Shown piece after piece: positions 11,194-23,046 of a stretch of 64,000 nucleotides of DNA; position 1 is the first letter of the stretch; each line of letters opens with the position of its first letter. This DNA is from Hygrocybe punicea (Eukaryota; Basidiomycota; Agaricomycetes; Agaricales; Hygrophoraceae). The notes under the pieces are model-generated. The model did no database searches and was not told where the DNA came from. It was given only the letters and a program-made list of their open reading frames with translations. The stretch is taken from the NCBI GenBank assembly GCA_963556145.1, contig OY744467.1, positions 4,154,001-4,218,000 on the forward strand, given 5' to 3'. The translations under genes and the position numbers were made by a program.

Positions 11194-12593
11194 ATGTCGA
11201 CGGAATATGACACTTTCCTCAATACTCTTGATGCGGAAACGTGGCAAGACTTCGAGAGCGCCATAGCTGAGTTACTAGAAGTCGACGCGGCCGGAATTGA
11301 TATCGTACGCGACGGATTCGAGAACGAAGCACGGCAATGGGTGGTGAGATGACGACGGGCCATGGTAAGAGATCCTGTTCCCATAAACGGCACGGACTAA
11401 CGATACCCGACAGCGGAACTACAGAGGAATCTTGACGGAAATCCGGGACAACGGAATCGATGTGACGGAACCGAAGGATTTCTCGATGGGGGGAGAGATG
11501 GTGGTGGAGGTCGAGGAGTGGTTGCGGAGCTGGGAAGACTACGAACGGGAATGGAAAGAGGCGAAACGTCGGGAAGCTGTACGGTTGCAGGAGGAAAAGG
11601 AGGAAGAAGCGAGGAAACAACGGGTCAAGGAGGCGGAAAGGATCGAGCGGCAACGGGCGGAGGAATTGTGTCAATACGAAGAGGAGATGAATAGGAGGGC
11701 GGAAGCGGAGAAGCGGATCGAGGAGGAGGCCACACAAACCAGCGATCACGGAAGCGAGGACGAGGAGGACACCTGGTCCAATCAGCAACTTCGAAAATAC
11801 GAAAGACTCCAAGTACTGAACGCGATCAAAAACAAAAAGCTCAACCGGGATAAGAGGGTCAACCGGGATGACGAAACCGTTCACGGAGACTACAACAGTG
11901 GCGACGATTTCTTGAATGCGAGCGGGAACGAGGACGCGGAACCGAAGGGAAAGATTCCGGGGGTAAGTGATATCTCGCGGACTCGTATATCCGTTGTGCC
12001 TAACTAATCCGTAGTATATGCAGTCGTACCGGATCCGGAAATGCGATGCGTGTGTGACCGCCAACGCGGTTTGTCGCGGAATCGAAGGGTACGTGTGCGA
12101 TCGTTGCAAAAGGCTTAAACGACGCTGCGGGTTATCGATGAAGGGACCGGCCACCGGATCCAGAAAAGCGGACAGGAAAGGGAAGGCGAAGGCGGGTAGT
12201 CCAAAGAGGAAAATCGTCGCGAAGAAAATACCAAAGCCCGTGAGGAAGCCTAGGTTGCGGACCGGAGAGGCGTCGACGAGTAAGCGGACGTTGACCGACG
12301 TCGAACCGGATACGGAATCGGAGCGGGACGAAGGGAGACGAGGGAATCCGTTCAAGCACCCGTGGATCGGAGCCGGAATCAACGACCACGTCCAGGCAGT
12401 ATGCAAGATGGCGACGGAAACGCAAAGGGAGATATCGACGATCGCGGACGGCCTTTCTGAATACGTCGCGGAGGTCCACACCAAGCTAACCCGTTGGACG
12501 AAGGAGCTAAATCGACTACGCACGAACCAGGCCCATATCTTGGGTCAACTCGACCTAATCGACACCAAACTCGACGAAGGGAGAAGGGAATAA
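11194..12593 (+). CDS. Zn2Cys6 coiled-coil protein encoded antisense in LTR element, 425 aa
   Basis: Exons 11194-11343, 11414-11962 and 12015-12593 join in frame through two good introns. The second has GTAAGT, a CTAAC branch point and TAG. They give 425 codons with no stop. Domains: acidic N-terminus (1-50); charged coiled coil, Glu/Lys/Arg-rich (about 85-150); acidic linker; a cluster of six cysteines spaced C-x2-C-x6-C-x7-C-x2-C-x6-C at about 243-271 (CDACVTANAVC ... CDRCKRLKRRC), exactly the fungal Zn2Cys6 spacing; basic Lys/Arg stretch; C-terminal helix (about 350-425). It is probably nuclear and DNA-binding (inference). It lies wholly inside the LTR element, opposite in direction to gag. 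An open frame with intact splice sites in an element lacking pol suggests the gene was kept while other coding was lost. Role unknown; it could be a self-regulator, silencing antagonist or captured host gene. Confidence 0.8.
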
Positions 12594-12665
12594 AAGGGAA
12601 CGGACGGAAAGGGAAAACGGAATGCGGGACAATGTACATAAAGAAAAATAGAGTACATAATAAAA

Positions 12666-14363
12666 CTATAAACGGAAAAGAGGGAAACGGAATGACGAGA
12701 TAAGATAACCGGAATCTGGGGGTCGAGGAGGAGGACGGGACTGGAATACAACGGAAACAAAAAGGGACCGGAAAGGACGGGAAACAAAGAGAACTAGAAA
12801 CGGAAATGAAAATATAAATAAATGAGAAACGGGATCGGGAACGGAAAGCGGAACGGAAGACGAAAACGCAACAATAGGTGACGGAAACGGGTCTATATCC
12901 CCACAAGAGTTTCTGAAAGAAGGTCGGAGGCGGAATGACGAGAGGAGGCGGAGAACTTCTTGCAAATATTTGAGCGAGGTGTCGAGGGGGCGGAGGTCCA
13001 AAATGCGATGACAAAGTAGAATGAAAACGGAAACGAAAAATAAAATAAAATTGAGAACCGGAGTGCCGACACCAACACGATCCCATATAACGGGTGTGCC
13101 GCGTGATGGGTCTAAAGACGACGGGATGCCCCAAGCGGGCGAAGACAGAACCGACAACGATACGGGAGCGGAAACGACAAGGGGAACCGGGAACGAAGGG
13201 GTCGACATAACGGAATCGGAACCAGAATCGAAATCAAATACAAGGGGTGAAATGGAGTCCGGAATGGGAACGGGTACGGAATACTCAACCAAAGTCGACG
13301 GAATCTCGATAGATGGTGACGGAGGACAATATGGCGGCAATATTGGGGACGGAATGTCTATTTCTGGAGAATCCGATGACAATGGGAGCGGGTCCGGTAC
13401 GAGTTCATGGACGGAAAGCGGAGGGGTCGAATCCGGAGACGACGTGGACAAAATAGGAAATGAATTGGATAAATCGGTGACCGGCATCGATAAATCGGGA
13501 ATGGGATCGGATGGGGACGACACGGGACTGGACGACAATACCTGTAAACAAATGACGGTCTCGACGGGCACCGGAATGGACAGGGACGGAATATGCGATA
13601 AAGGGGACGGAGTATACGTAGGACCGGAATGAACGTGGGGGACGGAACGAATGACAGTGGGTGGGATCGAGGACGGGATCGAGGACGGGATCTGTTCCGG
13701 AGGTGAAATGACTGCGACAGGTATGGGTGCGGGACTGGAATCTGGACTGGAAATGGCAACGGGGGCTGCAGTGACAACGGATTCCGGAACGGAACGGCAA
13801 CCAGAAAGGAGAAACAATGTGGCATCGTGGAAAATATCAACCGGGTACAGATCGTCGTGGTAATGACTGGGAAGAAGGTAATGAAGTCGTTCTTCAACAC
13901 ATTGACGAAGATCTGAGTCAAATCCGTTGGCAAAATACTCATTCCACTGCTTGTCCGATAAACGGCCATTGTCGTATAGTACTCCGGATATGTGTATGAA
14001 GTCCCGGAAATACTGTCCTAAGTCCGTCTTGTTTTCTATACCATAAGCCAATTGTCATCTAATCAATTGATCAAGATCCGCGATCGTATACCGAATACTG
14101 TCCGTGGCACCAGGATAGAAGGCGAAAACGGCACGTTGGAAAGCGATGAAGTCCTTTGCTGAAGCGGCGGGTAGGGTAGACCAAAGTTCGTAATCGTCGT
14201 GATCGAGGTACCGGAGCGTGTAGCGAATCTTCATAGCGTCCGTGAGTCCACAGTCGGAGCCGAGCATGTCAATTTCGCCAAAGAAGCGGGGAAGGTCGTG
14301 TTCGTCACCGTGAAACGTCGGGGCTGAACGATCACCTCGGAGAGGCATCAATCCGTGCGTCAT
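12666..14363 (-). pseudogene. gag-like ORF with one in-frame TGA
   Basis: Minus-strand frame from 14363. The first 102 codons contain APTFHGDEHDLPRFFGEI and a helical Gag/capsid-like core similar to LTR retroelement Gag of Agaricomycetes (family recognition from memory). A TGA at 14057-14055 interrupts the frame between DQLIR and QLAYGIENK; the same frame then continues for 461 codons. After another capsid-like stretch (to about 13790) the frame is a Pro/Ser/Ile-rich low-complexity tail that may not be translated. CGA to TGA by one C-to-T change explains the stop. No zinc knuckle is seen. Confidence 0.7.
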
Positions 14364-14525
14364 ATCGGGGAATTTCCAAATCGGGAAGTGGGTCGGGTCG
14401 GGGAGGTATGAGGAAGGGGTCGAAGTCGTAAGCAGGGCTGAGCGATTAGAGTCGGGAACAAAAGAAAAATGTCATGAAAGTCAAACCCGACGGTGGGGAG
14501 GGTATGAAAAGACAAAAGAAATAAA

Positions 14526-14544
14526 CTCCTCGCAGTGGGCTCCA
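14526..14544 (-). other. primer-binding site of the LTR element
   Basis: Two nt inside the 5' LTR (minus sense) the sequence reads TGGAGCCCACTGCGAGGAG. The plus strand therefore reads like a tRNA 3' end finishing in CCA. The same word with two changes, TGGAGCCCACCGCAAGGAG, lies two nt inside the LTR of the element at 37087, which supports its role as the reverse-transcription primer site. Confidence 0.7.
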
Positions 14545-14546
14545 GT

Positions 14547-15127
14547 TGTGATGGCGAGTTCTGTTGTAGACCCGAATGGGAATCTACGAAAGTGGTGATC
14601 AGCTAAGAAGTGATCAGAGGAGTTTAGTGTCTATAGTCTAGTCAATCCAACCCGAATCCGGGGTTCCGGATCAGAGGGGAAGTGAAGGGAGTGGAGTACG
14701 AAGACTAATATGGAGACGATACGAAGCGAGGACTAAGAAATAGAACTGAAGGGGAGCGATAACCTGTATTTTCTATATAGTTTGTAGTATAAGGGTACAT
14801 CTTTTATACTACTGGGAGTGATCCTGTGCTGTAGTAACTATGTACTACAAGCGAAGGCTGTAACTGATAGGAGTGGAGTGGAGTGGAGGAATGCTATGTA
14901 CTAGGAGACGGGAAACGTAGATACATGATATATGACTATAAATGTACTGATTCCGGGTTGTTAGAGACATTGCAGTGCATGTAGGAATGAATCCGGAGGC
15001 GGAATCCGGAGCGGAATCGATGGAAACGACCGGAAACGGGCGGAATCGACGATACATGAATGGGAATGGACGGGGACGATGTGGGATATAAAGAGGATTC
15101 GGGTCCAGACGGCCTGGAGCCTCTACA
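14547..15127 (-). repeat. LTR (5' LTR in element sense)
   Basis: 581-bp direct repeat of 10285-10865. Plus-strand ends are TGTGATGGCG and CCTCTACA. Flanked outside by GCGG (15128-15131), the partner of GCAG at 10281-10284. Confidence 0.9.
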
Positions 15128-18100
15128 GCGGTCCATTCTCATGAGGACATACATGGGCACATGTTTTAAGTGTACTATAGGCGCCGGTCCAGGGACAGGC
15201 TCATCGGGGTGTAGCCTGATGTCAATAATTTCCCCTTGTGCACCGTTCGCGATGTCCAGCCCTGTCTCAACATTCGTGGTTATCATCACTTTCATTCCCC
15301 TGGCAAGTTCGATTGTTTCAGGCAAATTCTTCTGCCTGTTCCGACCCTTTCCTTCCTTGCCCACCAAAGCGATCTGTTCCTGGCACGTGAGTGGACAACC
15401 TCGTGTTCGATCTTCTGCAGTCACCATGTAGAGTCTCCCCACGATCCTTGCAGTATCTTTGAACCGCTGCCGAATTCCATCGTTCATGGACAGCATGCCG
15501 AGGCGTGACCAGTACCACATCTTGCCACTCAGGTGCTTGTAGGTTCGTAGGAATACATTGAGGTTCGCCTATTATCAATGTTCGTAACATGTCCAAGTGC
15601 CCTTTATGAACTTCTCCTTGTCGTAGGTGGTCCAAAAAATCACGCCAAACGGGATCCGTGACTCTTTTTTGCGTCTTCAAGATCACGACCGTTTGGAATT
15701 CTTCATAGATCTTGCGTCCGAGCTGTGCCTCCAGTTTATCAGCCATTGACATCTTGTAAAAGAGCGCTTCCGTCTTGGAGGTGGCCATGGGTGGGAATTG
15801 ATGCAGATCTCCACAAAGGATGACGTTCATTCCTCCAAAGGACTCTGTCCTTGTTTCCACTCTGTTCATTTTGCTGATCCCAATGTTTCGTGACAGCGCA
15901 CTCAGAAAGGATTTCCCTATCATTGAAAACTCATCAATGAAGAGGTACCGATAATGTTTCCAAAAGACTTGGAGTTTCTGTTTTGCCAATGCGGACATAG
16001 TGGTATTGCAATTTGGAGACATATGGGCGATGTGGTGTGTCGTCTGTCCATCAATATGTGAAGCGGCGATCGCTGTGTACGCCGACTTTATTAACCATTG
16101 TTCCACAAGATTGTCACGAAAACTTCTTGTGACTGCAGCGATCACCACCGATTTTCCTGTGCCACCTTCTCCATAGATTATCATTTGGAGGGGAGGTGGA
16201 TTGGTGCCTGCCAGTGTCTGTTGGAGGTGCCACATGATAATATCATGTGCCCATTGCTGATCGTTGCTTAGCACTTCTGTCCCCTCCGAATTGGTCACCG
16301 TCTTGTTTGCTATCGAAGCTATCCTTTCATTGGTGTTGCAAACTCTTGTCACATCAAGTGGTCCCACCCAGGGCATGCCATCTGGCATCATGTGTTCATT
16401 GAATTGACTCGTCTCTTTGTTTTGTTGCACCATGTCTCGCTGTAATGCATCCCTCCACACCTCCAAATTCAACATGTCTTGTGTGCTTGCGTTCACGGCC
16501 CTTTTTGGCACTGTTGACCAACCGTTATCAAACAGTTCAAAATAGTTCACGTTCCTTGCCAATTCCAATGCCAAACACCCATTGATTTCCTCTTTCCTTG
16601 ACTTTAGACTGTTTTTGAATGCCGTCACATCCTCCTCCGTCAAATCTTCATTAACGTTCACCGTTGACTCCGGGAGGTCCATCTTGTCATCAGACTCCTT
16701 CTCTGGATCGGCCTCTGGGACATTGACAGTTGCCGGACTATTTGCTGGCTCCTTCGCCGCAATGTCACACTCATGAAAGTATTGAATTGCGGAGAGGACG
16801 TAATGTGTATGGGGATTGCAACCTTGCAGGTGAGTCTCGAATGCGGTTGCCCATGACTCATTCAGCTCTTTCAGATCCATCTCTAATGTCCGCCATGGCT
16901 TCAATAGTGTTAACATGCATGCGGCGTAGAATTCGGAATTTTCTTCATCATCACGTCTAGGAAACCAACGGCCAATGATATCTGGAAGGTTCCTATGGTC
17001 CTCAGGCCTGAGAACACGATAACATCGTGAACTTTTCGGATGTGTGTCAAGATATGGGATGTGAAGATGCTGTGGCCAGCCTCTACTCTGACATTCATCG
17101 TCCACCACCCTCTTGTCGTCTTCTACTTCATAGGTGTGTACAAAAAAGTCCAAAACATTGAACTCTTTTAAACTATGTCCACGACATCGGTAATTGGTCA
17201 CTTGACTTTTAGGGAAAAAGTGACCACTTCCATCAACCTCCAACTTGATCACATCATCAGCCGACTGCATCAACTATATCAACCTGTGATGATCGCATAA
17301 ACATATGCCACCGACCTCCTTTTCAGTTTCTTCCACTAAAGCCGAAGTGTCCTCACCTGTCGGCATGACCCTATCATGAACACCAAGCAATTGAGGACAC
17401 CAAGCAGAAGCATTCACTCATGAACGATGTACACACACTCCCTTTTTCGGTGAGCTGACCAGTGCCTGTATCAATCATTAAACTGATTTCCAATAGTTTC
17501 AAATTCAAAGTCTTACAAACCTCTTCAAGCCGGGATGTGCCCCCAACAGAGATGTCACAAAAGAAGACCAATAGATGTGCGAATATGTATGCGATCTGTA
17601 AACATCACCCCATCCCATCAGGTAAGAAGCCACCATTGGACTCCCAATCTGTTGTTCCCGATTAATAGCATGCACCAGTCGGAACATTAGGAGTCATTGC
17701 TGTGCGTGAATATCCTGAATGTACTGAGGATTTGGATGGGAAACATGGAAAGCGAATCCGTCTGCTAAAATCGCTGAGATGTTTGATTCTCGTCCTTGTT
17801 TTTTAGCCATATACATCGTCACATAGAATGTGATGTTCTTTGTCTCCCTTCCATTCGTCAGCAACTTGCCATCGTTATTACAACGCACATTGATGAGAAT
17901 CCCTGGGACCCATCCATTCACATACGGATGCAGTCATTTGCACCCCCAACGTCCTTCTGCAGTAATGTAATCCACGTTTGAGATCTCGAAAGGAGCCTGC
18001 CATTTACAAACCAGTGCACCTTCCTTGTCGTATTGGAGACAACGACAGATTTGACAACTGTGAATCTGTTCCATTCCCGCCAATCTAAACTCGAAACTTT

Positions 18101-20710
18101 TTAGCTCCATTGCATAATCCAGACGAGAAGGAACTGGCGGTCGACTGTAGCTAACATCCTTGTCCTTTGGGATGTTCTTGACACTTTCAGGTGATTCCAA
18201 CCCTGGCAAATAAGCACGAAAATTGTTGTTAATATATTGCAAAACCTGTTCCCGGAATGAATCTGTTTTGAGGAGCTCTGTCATTTGATCGAAAGAAGGC
18301 GTATGCTTTAGCCAGAGAAGGATGTGAAGATGCAACATTGCGCGTCCTTGAGACTCCACTGCTCCAAAATATGCGGCCAGTTCTCCCAAGATCCCTTTCC
18401 CTGTCTTAACTCGGTTATCCTCCACTTTGATTTGAAGCAAATGTTCCAGAGTCGCCTTAATGATAAAATGGAAAAATTTTGCCGCGGCATATTGGTCATC
18501 TGCAACATTTTGCACCCGTCGTTCACGGTCAGGGCCCACAGTCGCAATAAAATTGTCAAGATCTATCTCCTCTCTGGCAAAGACTTGGAGGATGGGATCA
18601 TGAAGATCTGAAGGATTAATTGTCATCCACACCGAAGGTGGACCATGATACAAAGCCGTCGACCAGATTTGGCTCCTTAGCTGATAACGAGCTTGATCTG
18701 CACCCTGAACTCGGCTCACTGCAGCATGAACATGCCGACGAATCTTCTTCACGGCGGGATCATTAATGGGAAGGTTTGCATCTTCTTCTCGTGCGGCCTG
18801 TCGTAAACGTTCTGGCGTCAACGCCATCAAAACCGCCGCTTCCCGTTGAAAGTCACTTCTATTTATCTGAACACGGGCTGTCGATAAAGCTTGACGTCGT
18901 TGCAGAATGCCAAATGTGACAAAGGGAAATGTGTTGTGTCTCCGAAACCTGTGATCATAATATTGAAGAGCCCACTTGACGTGTTGTTGAAACTCCAACT
19001 GTGTCTCCCGGTCCGCTTCGATCCCACCAGTCCCATAGGGAAAAAGACAAGGAAAAGCTTTTTCAAAAAAATTTGGTTTGTCGAAATCGAACGGCCGCGT
19101 CTGATCTTTATTTGCAGAAAAGGGAGTCCCGAAATCGGTCACTGGCTGTCGTCCATGCTTAATTGCATAGCCACCTTCCTTTCCTTCTGACCACAGATTG
19201 GCGAGACCCCAAATCATCATCTCTGAACTGGTCATCTGAGTTAAGTCCATGTCTACTGCCCCTGAGACATGCAGTGGAATCACATCAGGTCCTAGACGGT
19301 TTCCATACATCTTCAGCTGTCGTCAACAAAGGGTTATTAACACAAAGTCTCGCACCTTCATTGTCAACATGATTCTTGTCTACATCAGCTGTGTTCCCTT
19401 TGTCTGCATGAACTACTTAAACAGAGTGAATTCTCAAATTTTCAACAACGTTTATTGAATTCACCTGACAATGGATCATCATGTGAAGGTACATACCCTC
19501 CATTTTCATCATCCAAAATTCCAATTTCTGTGGAGTGCCACACAACACTAAGAACTTCATCAGGCACATCGTCGTTGGGGAGCTCCGAAAGATTTTCAAG
19601 GGAGAGGTTTACATGGCCATAATATTTGACATTGTGACGCTTCAACCACCACAACGCTTCATGGACCACCTTCTGTCGTACCTTGAACGTTGACTGTAAC
19701 CACGTCTTTGGAAGCGCTGACGTCCCAACAAAGGTTATTGATAGGACACTGGCCAACACCTGTGCCTTGCGAGGTAAGAATTCGCCTTCAATCATCGTGC
19801 TTGCTCCGGCCACATCAAGATCATATGTGCTCACAGTCCCTCCCATCACACTTTGTAAAGTCCTTTGGTCCTCTCGTTGGAAACCAACTTTAGGAAATAA
19901 CTTGAAAACAAAGACTCGTGGATAGTAAAGTGTGACCAGCATTTGTTCTGCAAACGTCATACACTTCAACTCCCACGGTATTTCACCTATCCATAACCAA
20001 TTTGCCAGTGACAACGGTGGCGGTCGTTCTCGACTCTCGTTCAAGGAACGGACACATTCGTGACACGCGGTAATCCATGTATTCGACATCATGGACCCAC
20101 GATCAACAGCTTGTGGCTGCAGCAAACGTCCATAAAACAGATCATGCGCTGGATGAGGGGATTTCGGAACCAAACGATGAGAATTTGCCAACTCCGTCAA
20201 CCGAATTCGACGCAAGCCCTCCTCTCTCACCCTGAGCTCCTGTGCACAAACTGCACAGATTCCCATTTGAACACCTTCGTTAGAAGTCGCATTGTAGAAA
20301 TTGCGATAGCACCGATGGACTTCCCCTTCTGTCGGCAACTCCAGGAAGCGACTTGGGTCCCCATGTCGAAAATCTCGATCAATTTTAATCAGTTTTCGTT
20401 GGCCTTCATATGCCTCCTCAGCTTTGCGTTTACGTTGCAACACCTTCAGCTCCCTCGCCTCATTGACTCACTGCCACTTCCCATTTGTGACCAATTTCAG
20501 ATGGTCATGCAATGACGGCGAGCCAATGGCGATTATTCGCTGCACGACGGCTTCCCTGTTTCGTCGACCGCGACTAAACTGTACAGACCCTCGTGACAGA
20601 GCCAACAACTCTTTCAGAGTCAGATATTGTAGATCCTCACCGACGAGCATTTCAATCCCATAAATGTCGTTAGGACAAGTGGTGGCGAAACAATCAAGAC
20701 GTGACGCCAT
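15128..20710 (-). pseudogene. Helitron Rep/helicase, N-terminal and central part, decayed
   Basis: Minus strand, start MASRLDCF at 20710. In order: a DUF6570-like region (NATSNEGVQMGICAVCAQE and SLANWLWIGEIPWEL; about 20443-19500); Helitron-like N region with the HUH Rep motif ESQGRAMLHLHILLW (about 18355-18311); FYVTMYMAKKQG (about 17830-17795, region of the Rep tyrosine); then a PIF1-type helicase with Walker A YGEGGTGKS (about 16180) and Walker B FIDEFSM (about 15940). Breaks: in-frame TGA at 17936-17934 and 17696-17694, possibly 20470-20468 (which could instead be a GTGAGT donor); a +1 shift in a G-run near 15440 after VQRYCKDRG; an unclear junction at 19310-19450; and the LTR insertion at 15127. 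Some gaps are normal introns, e.g. one of about 54 nt near 17310-17260. Rep nicks and joins DNA and the helicase unwinds it in rolling-circle transposition; this copy is dead. Confidence 0.9.
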
Positions 20711-20799
20711 TATGATGTCTGTTTGAGTGGTGCGAAAAATGATCATGTATACGACACATTGTTTAACCGATGAGCATATAATGTGCACGTACGTCGGAG

Positions 20800-22066
20800 A
20801 TGTTTGCCGGATTTCTGCTGGCTTCCATGCCTCGCAAACCCTCTCACTCCGCTTCCCTCACTTCAACTGACACGCTGCCTGACAAAGAGCCCTGTGATGA
20901 AGAAAACAGCGGCTTCACCAATTGCGACAGTGGGACCTCAACCAAAGTAATGTATGTGTGCTTTATGCCCCACAACCGTTTCCTTGCAAATCTGACGACC
21001 TGAACAGGATTCGAGCCGTCGGCATCCCTCCTTCAGTCACGGCCGGGGGTGTTGATCAACAAGAACACAAACTTGAAGTGTGGCATAGCGCTCTCATTGC
21101 ATCCTCTTCATATCTGGGCAATCCTGAGGTTGGCCACACACTGCGCTGGATGAGAGATGGCCGAACACTTCGGCTGGTGACACGTGAATTGGAACAGAAC
21201 GAAAACATTACACCCATATTGCCAATGACAGGAGGGGCTGCCGGAGAATCAGCTGAACTAACCCTCCTCATGGAAATCACCGAAGATGACTTTTGGTTAA
21301 TGCCTGACGCACTGTGGCGAGGAAACATCAGCGGCGCTAAAAGATTCACAGACATTAAGCTCACATGCACAGGCGCTTCAATTCCCTCACCTACTCTCGT
21401 CAAAGACTTCAACTCCGCTGTCTCAACGATTCAAAACTTGATGAACACCGCTAAAAATCCTGGCTCGGTTAGTGAAGGAATCATTAAGCAAGGCGAGGGA
21501 GGCATGACGAAATTAAGATTGCATCATCAACCTTTTCATGTACGACTGTGCTTGCTGTCTACTGATCCTTATATGACTCTCCCGCACAGAGAGGCTTCCA
21601 AACATCAAACGAAGACGACAACACTATAAATTGTGGTAACTACTTTCACATCACCTTCTACCTACTTTTATTCTCACACAATCCAGCCGACTTCGCAGAT
21701 GAAACTAAACTTTGTGATTGGCCTGTCGAGAGCGTGGAAGCCCACCAAGCGCTGGAAGACATGGAAGGTCTCTACATTGTCAAGCCTCTGCCTGCGTTTA
21801 ACGTCAACCGTGACCTCATTGGACCGCGAGAATATGTTGACTCCTTAAAGGGTGCAACAGTTGCGGCACACTTCACCGTTCAAAAGTACCTGGTGCGAGA
21901 AAAAGCGCGACCCAGCCATGATGTATTTGTGGCTGACATCGTATCCCTACGCATCGTACTGCCTCCTACTCGCCGCTCTCGCTCACCTACCAAGAAACGA
22001 CTCTTCAAAAAAGACCCTTTCGACATCAATGACAGCCTCAAGGGGAAAAAGAAACAAAGGCCCTGA
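20800..22066 (+). CDS. Helitron-associated accessory ORF, divergent to Rep/helicase
   Basis: Two large coding-like segments on plus: about 20922-21629 (contains ELTLLMEITEDDFWLMPDAL) and about 21700-22066 (contains GATVAAHFTVQKYLVREKA, then a basic tail RRSRSPTKKRLFKKDPF). An upstream short exon starting at 20800 or 20827 ends before GTAATG. An intron of about 70 nt lies between the two main segments (acceptor CAATCCAG near 21687), but donor phases do not fit cleanly, so a frameshift is possible. The gene starts 90-120 bases from the Rep start, in the opposite direction, so they share a promoter region. I do not recognise the family. The beta-strand-rich C-terminal part could be an OB-fold single-strand-binding protein, a function known for RPA-like proteins of plant Helitrons; that is inference only. 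Confidence 0.5.
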
Positions 22067-23038
22067 AAAAAAAAACTGATGCAGTGACATCAATTAGCTC
22101 CATCTCCACTCGCATTCTCTTATTTGTACCACCACTCTGTCCCTTGCCAACAGCCACCACCTTCTCCCACCTCTTCTGTAATTACTACATTGCCAACAGC
22201 ATTCACTTTCATCTATAAATTAAACACTCGCACTCTCACGTTCCGGCAGCTGTCGACGGTTTCCCATTAGGAAACCACTGTGTCCCACTCCTTCCCTTCC
22301 ACTGCCAGCACCCATCACCCTACACTCCTACGTCAGCCATGAACACCTCTCAATACGACAGAAAATCAAACAAATACCTCTGTAATATATGCGATGCGTG
22401 TGAACATACTGCCACAATTCTCGTTAGTCAAAACGCACACTTCTGAAAAGCAAACAAACCACATGTAAACTCCTTTCAAACACCATGTATGAATCTCACT
22501 GCGCCTCAGAACACCTCGGTGCCCATTGCACCTCGTGAATGTGCAAATCCTCACCGTCTACAAAATGGAAGACTTGGAAAAACGCCGTGAAATCGATTGC
22601 ACTTGGCATACAGGTCTCAAATCACCAATCCATGGGAGTCTTCTTGGTTAAGAACCCGATCAACGGGTGAGACACAGGTCATTATCCCCGTAACAATATC
22701 TAATCCCATTCTTCCCGCCGATTGACCTCCGATCATGCTCCACCAGGAGGTCATGTACTTATTTGCGAACGTCAACAGTTCTCGGCCCTCAAAAATGTCC
22801 CAACCACTGCTCTACCCAATCTGCGTTGGTGTGTATCCACTGTTTCAGGGCAAAAGTGACGTTCCCTCATCCACCACGTCATGCTGCCGAATTTCAACGA
22901 CGGGGCTTACCGCATCATCATATATCCCTCTTGGACTCCTCAACTGCAAACCGCAGCAACAAAAAAAAGGGGGAAAAAAACCGCCTCCCATTTGATGGAA
23001 AACTGTCACATTCGAAGAAAAACCGTGGAATCACACTT
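22067..23038. other. no gene recognised
   Basis: Short frames only. Sequence composition continues that of the Helitron flank, and the 5' terminus of the Helitron (TC end) probably lies here or slightly further right but could not be identified by eye. The last 100 bases are the left flank of the hAT-type MITE. Confidence 0.4.
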
Positions 23039-23046
23039 CCGTTCAC

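Larger units (their letters stand above)
10285..15127 (-). mobile_element. non-autonomous LTR retrotransposon with antisense gene (4.8 kb)
   Basis: Two 581-bp direct repeats (10285-10865 and 14547-15127) bound a 4.84-kb element with TG...CA ends. The 4-bp flanks are GCAG and GCGG. A primer-binding site lies 2 nt inside the right LTR when read on the minus strand, and a gag frame runs on minus, so the element's sense is minus. No protease, reverse transcriptase, RNase H or integrase is found, so it depends on a partner element. The LTRs differ at 10 positions (about 98% identity), so insertion was fairly recent. It sits inside the Helitron helicase frame. It also carries a spliced plus-strand gene (11194-12593), the most unusual part. 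A related element is at 37087-42579. Confidence 0.9.

Noticed and set aside
11219..12523. 434-codon minus frame opposite the Zn2Cys6 gene
   Set aside because: Hydrophobic, Arg/Pro/Phe-rich composition typical of an antisense shadow of an Asp/Glu/Lys-rich coding region.
13021..13632. 203-codon Gly/Asp/Ser-rich plus frame in the LTR element
   Set aside because: Antisense shadow of the Pro/Ser-rich gag tail; no splice links to the Zn2Cys6 gene.
10583..15057. Two nearly identical 70-codon minus frames, one in each LTR
   Set aside because: They lie within the LTRs and are duplicated with them; no protein features.
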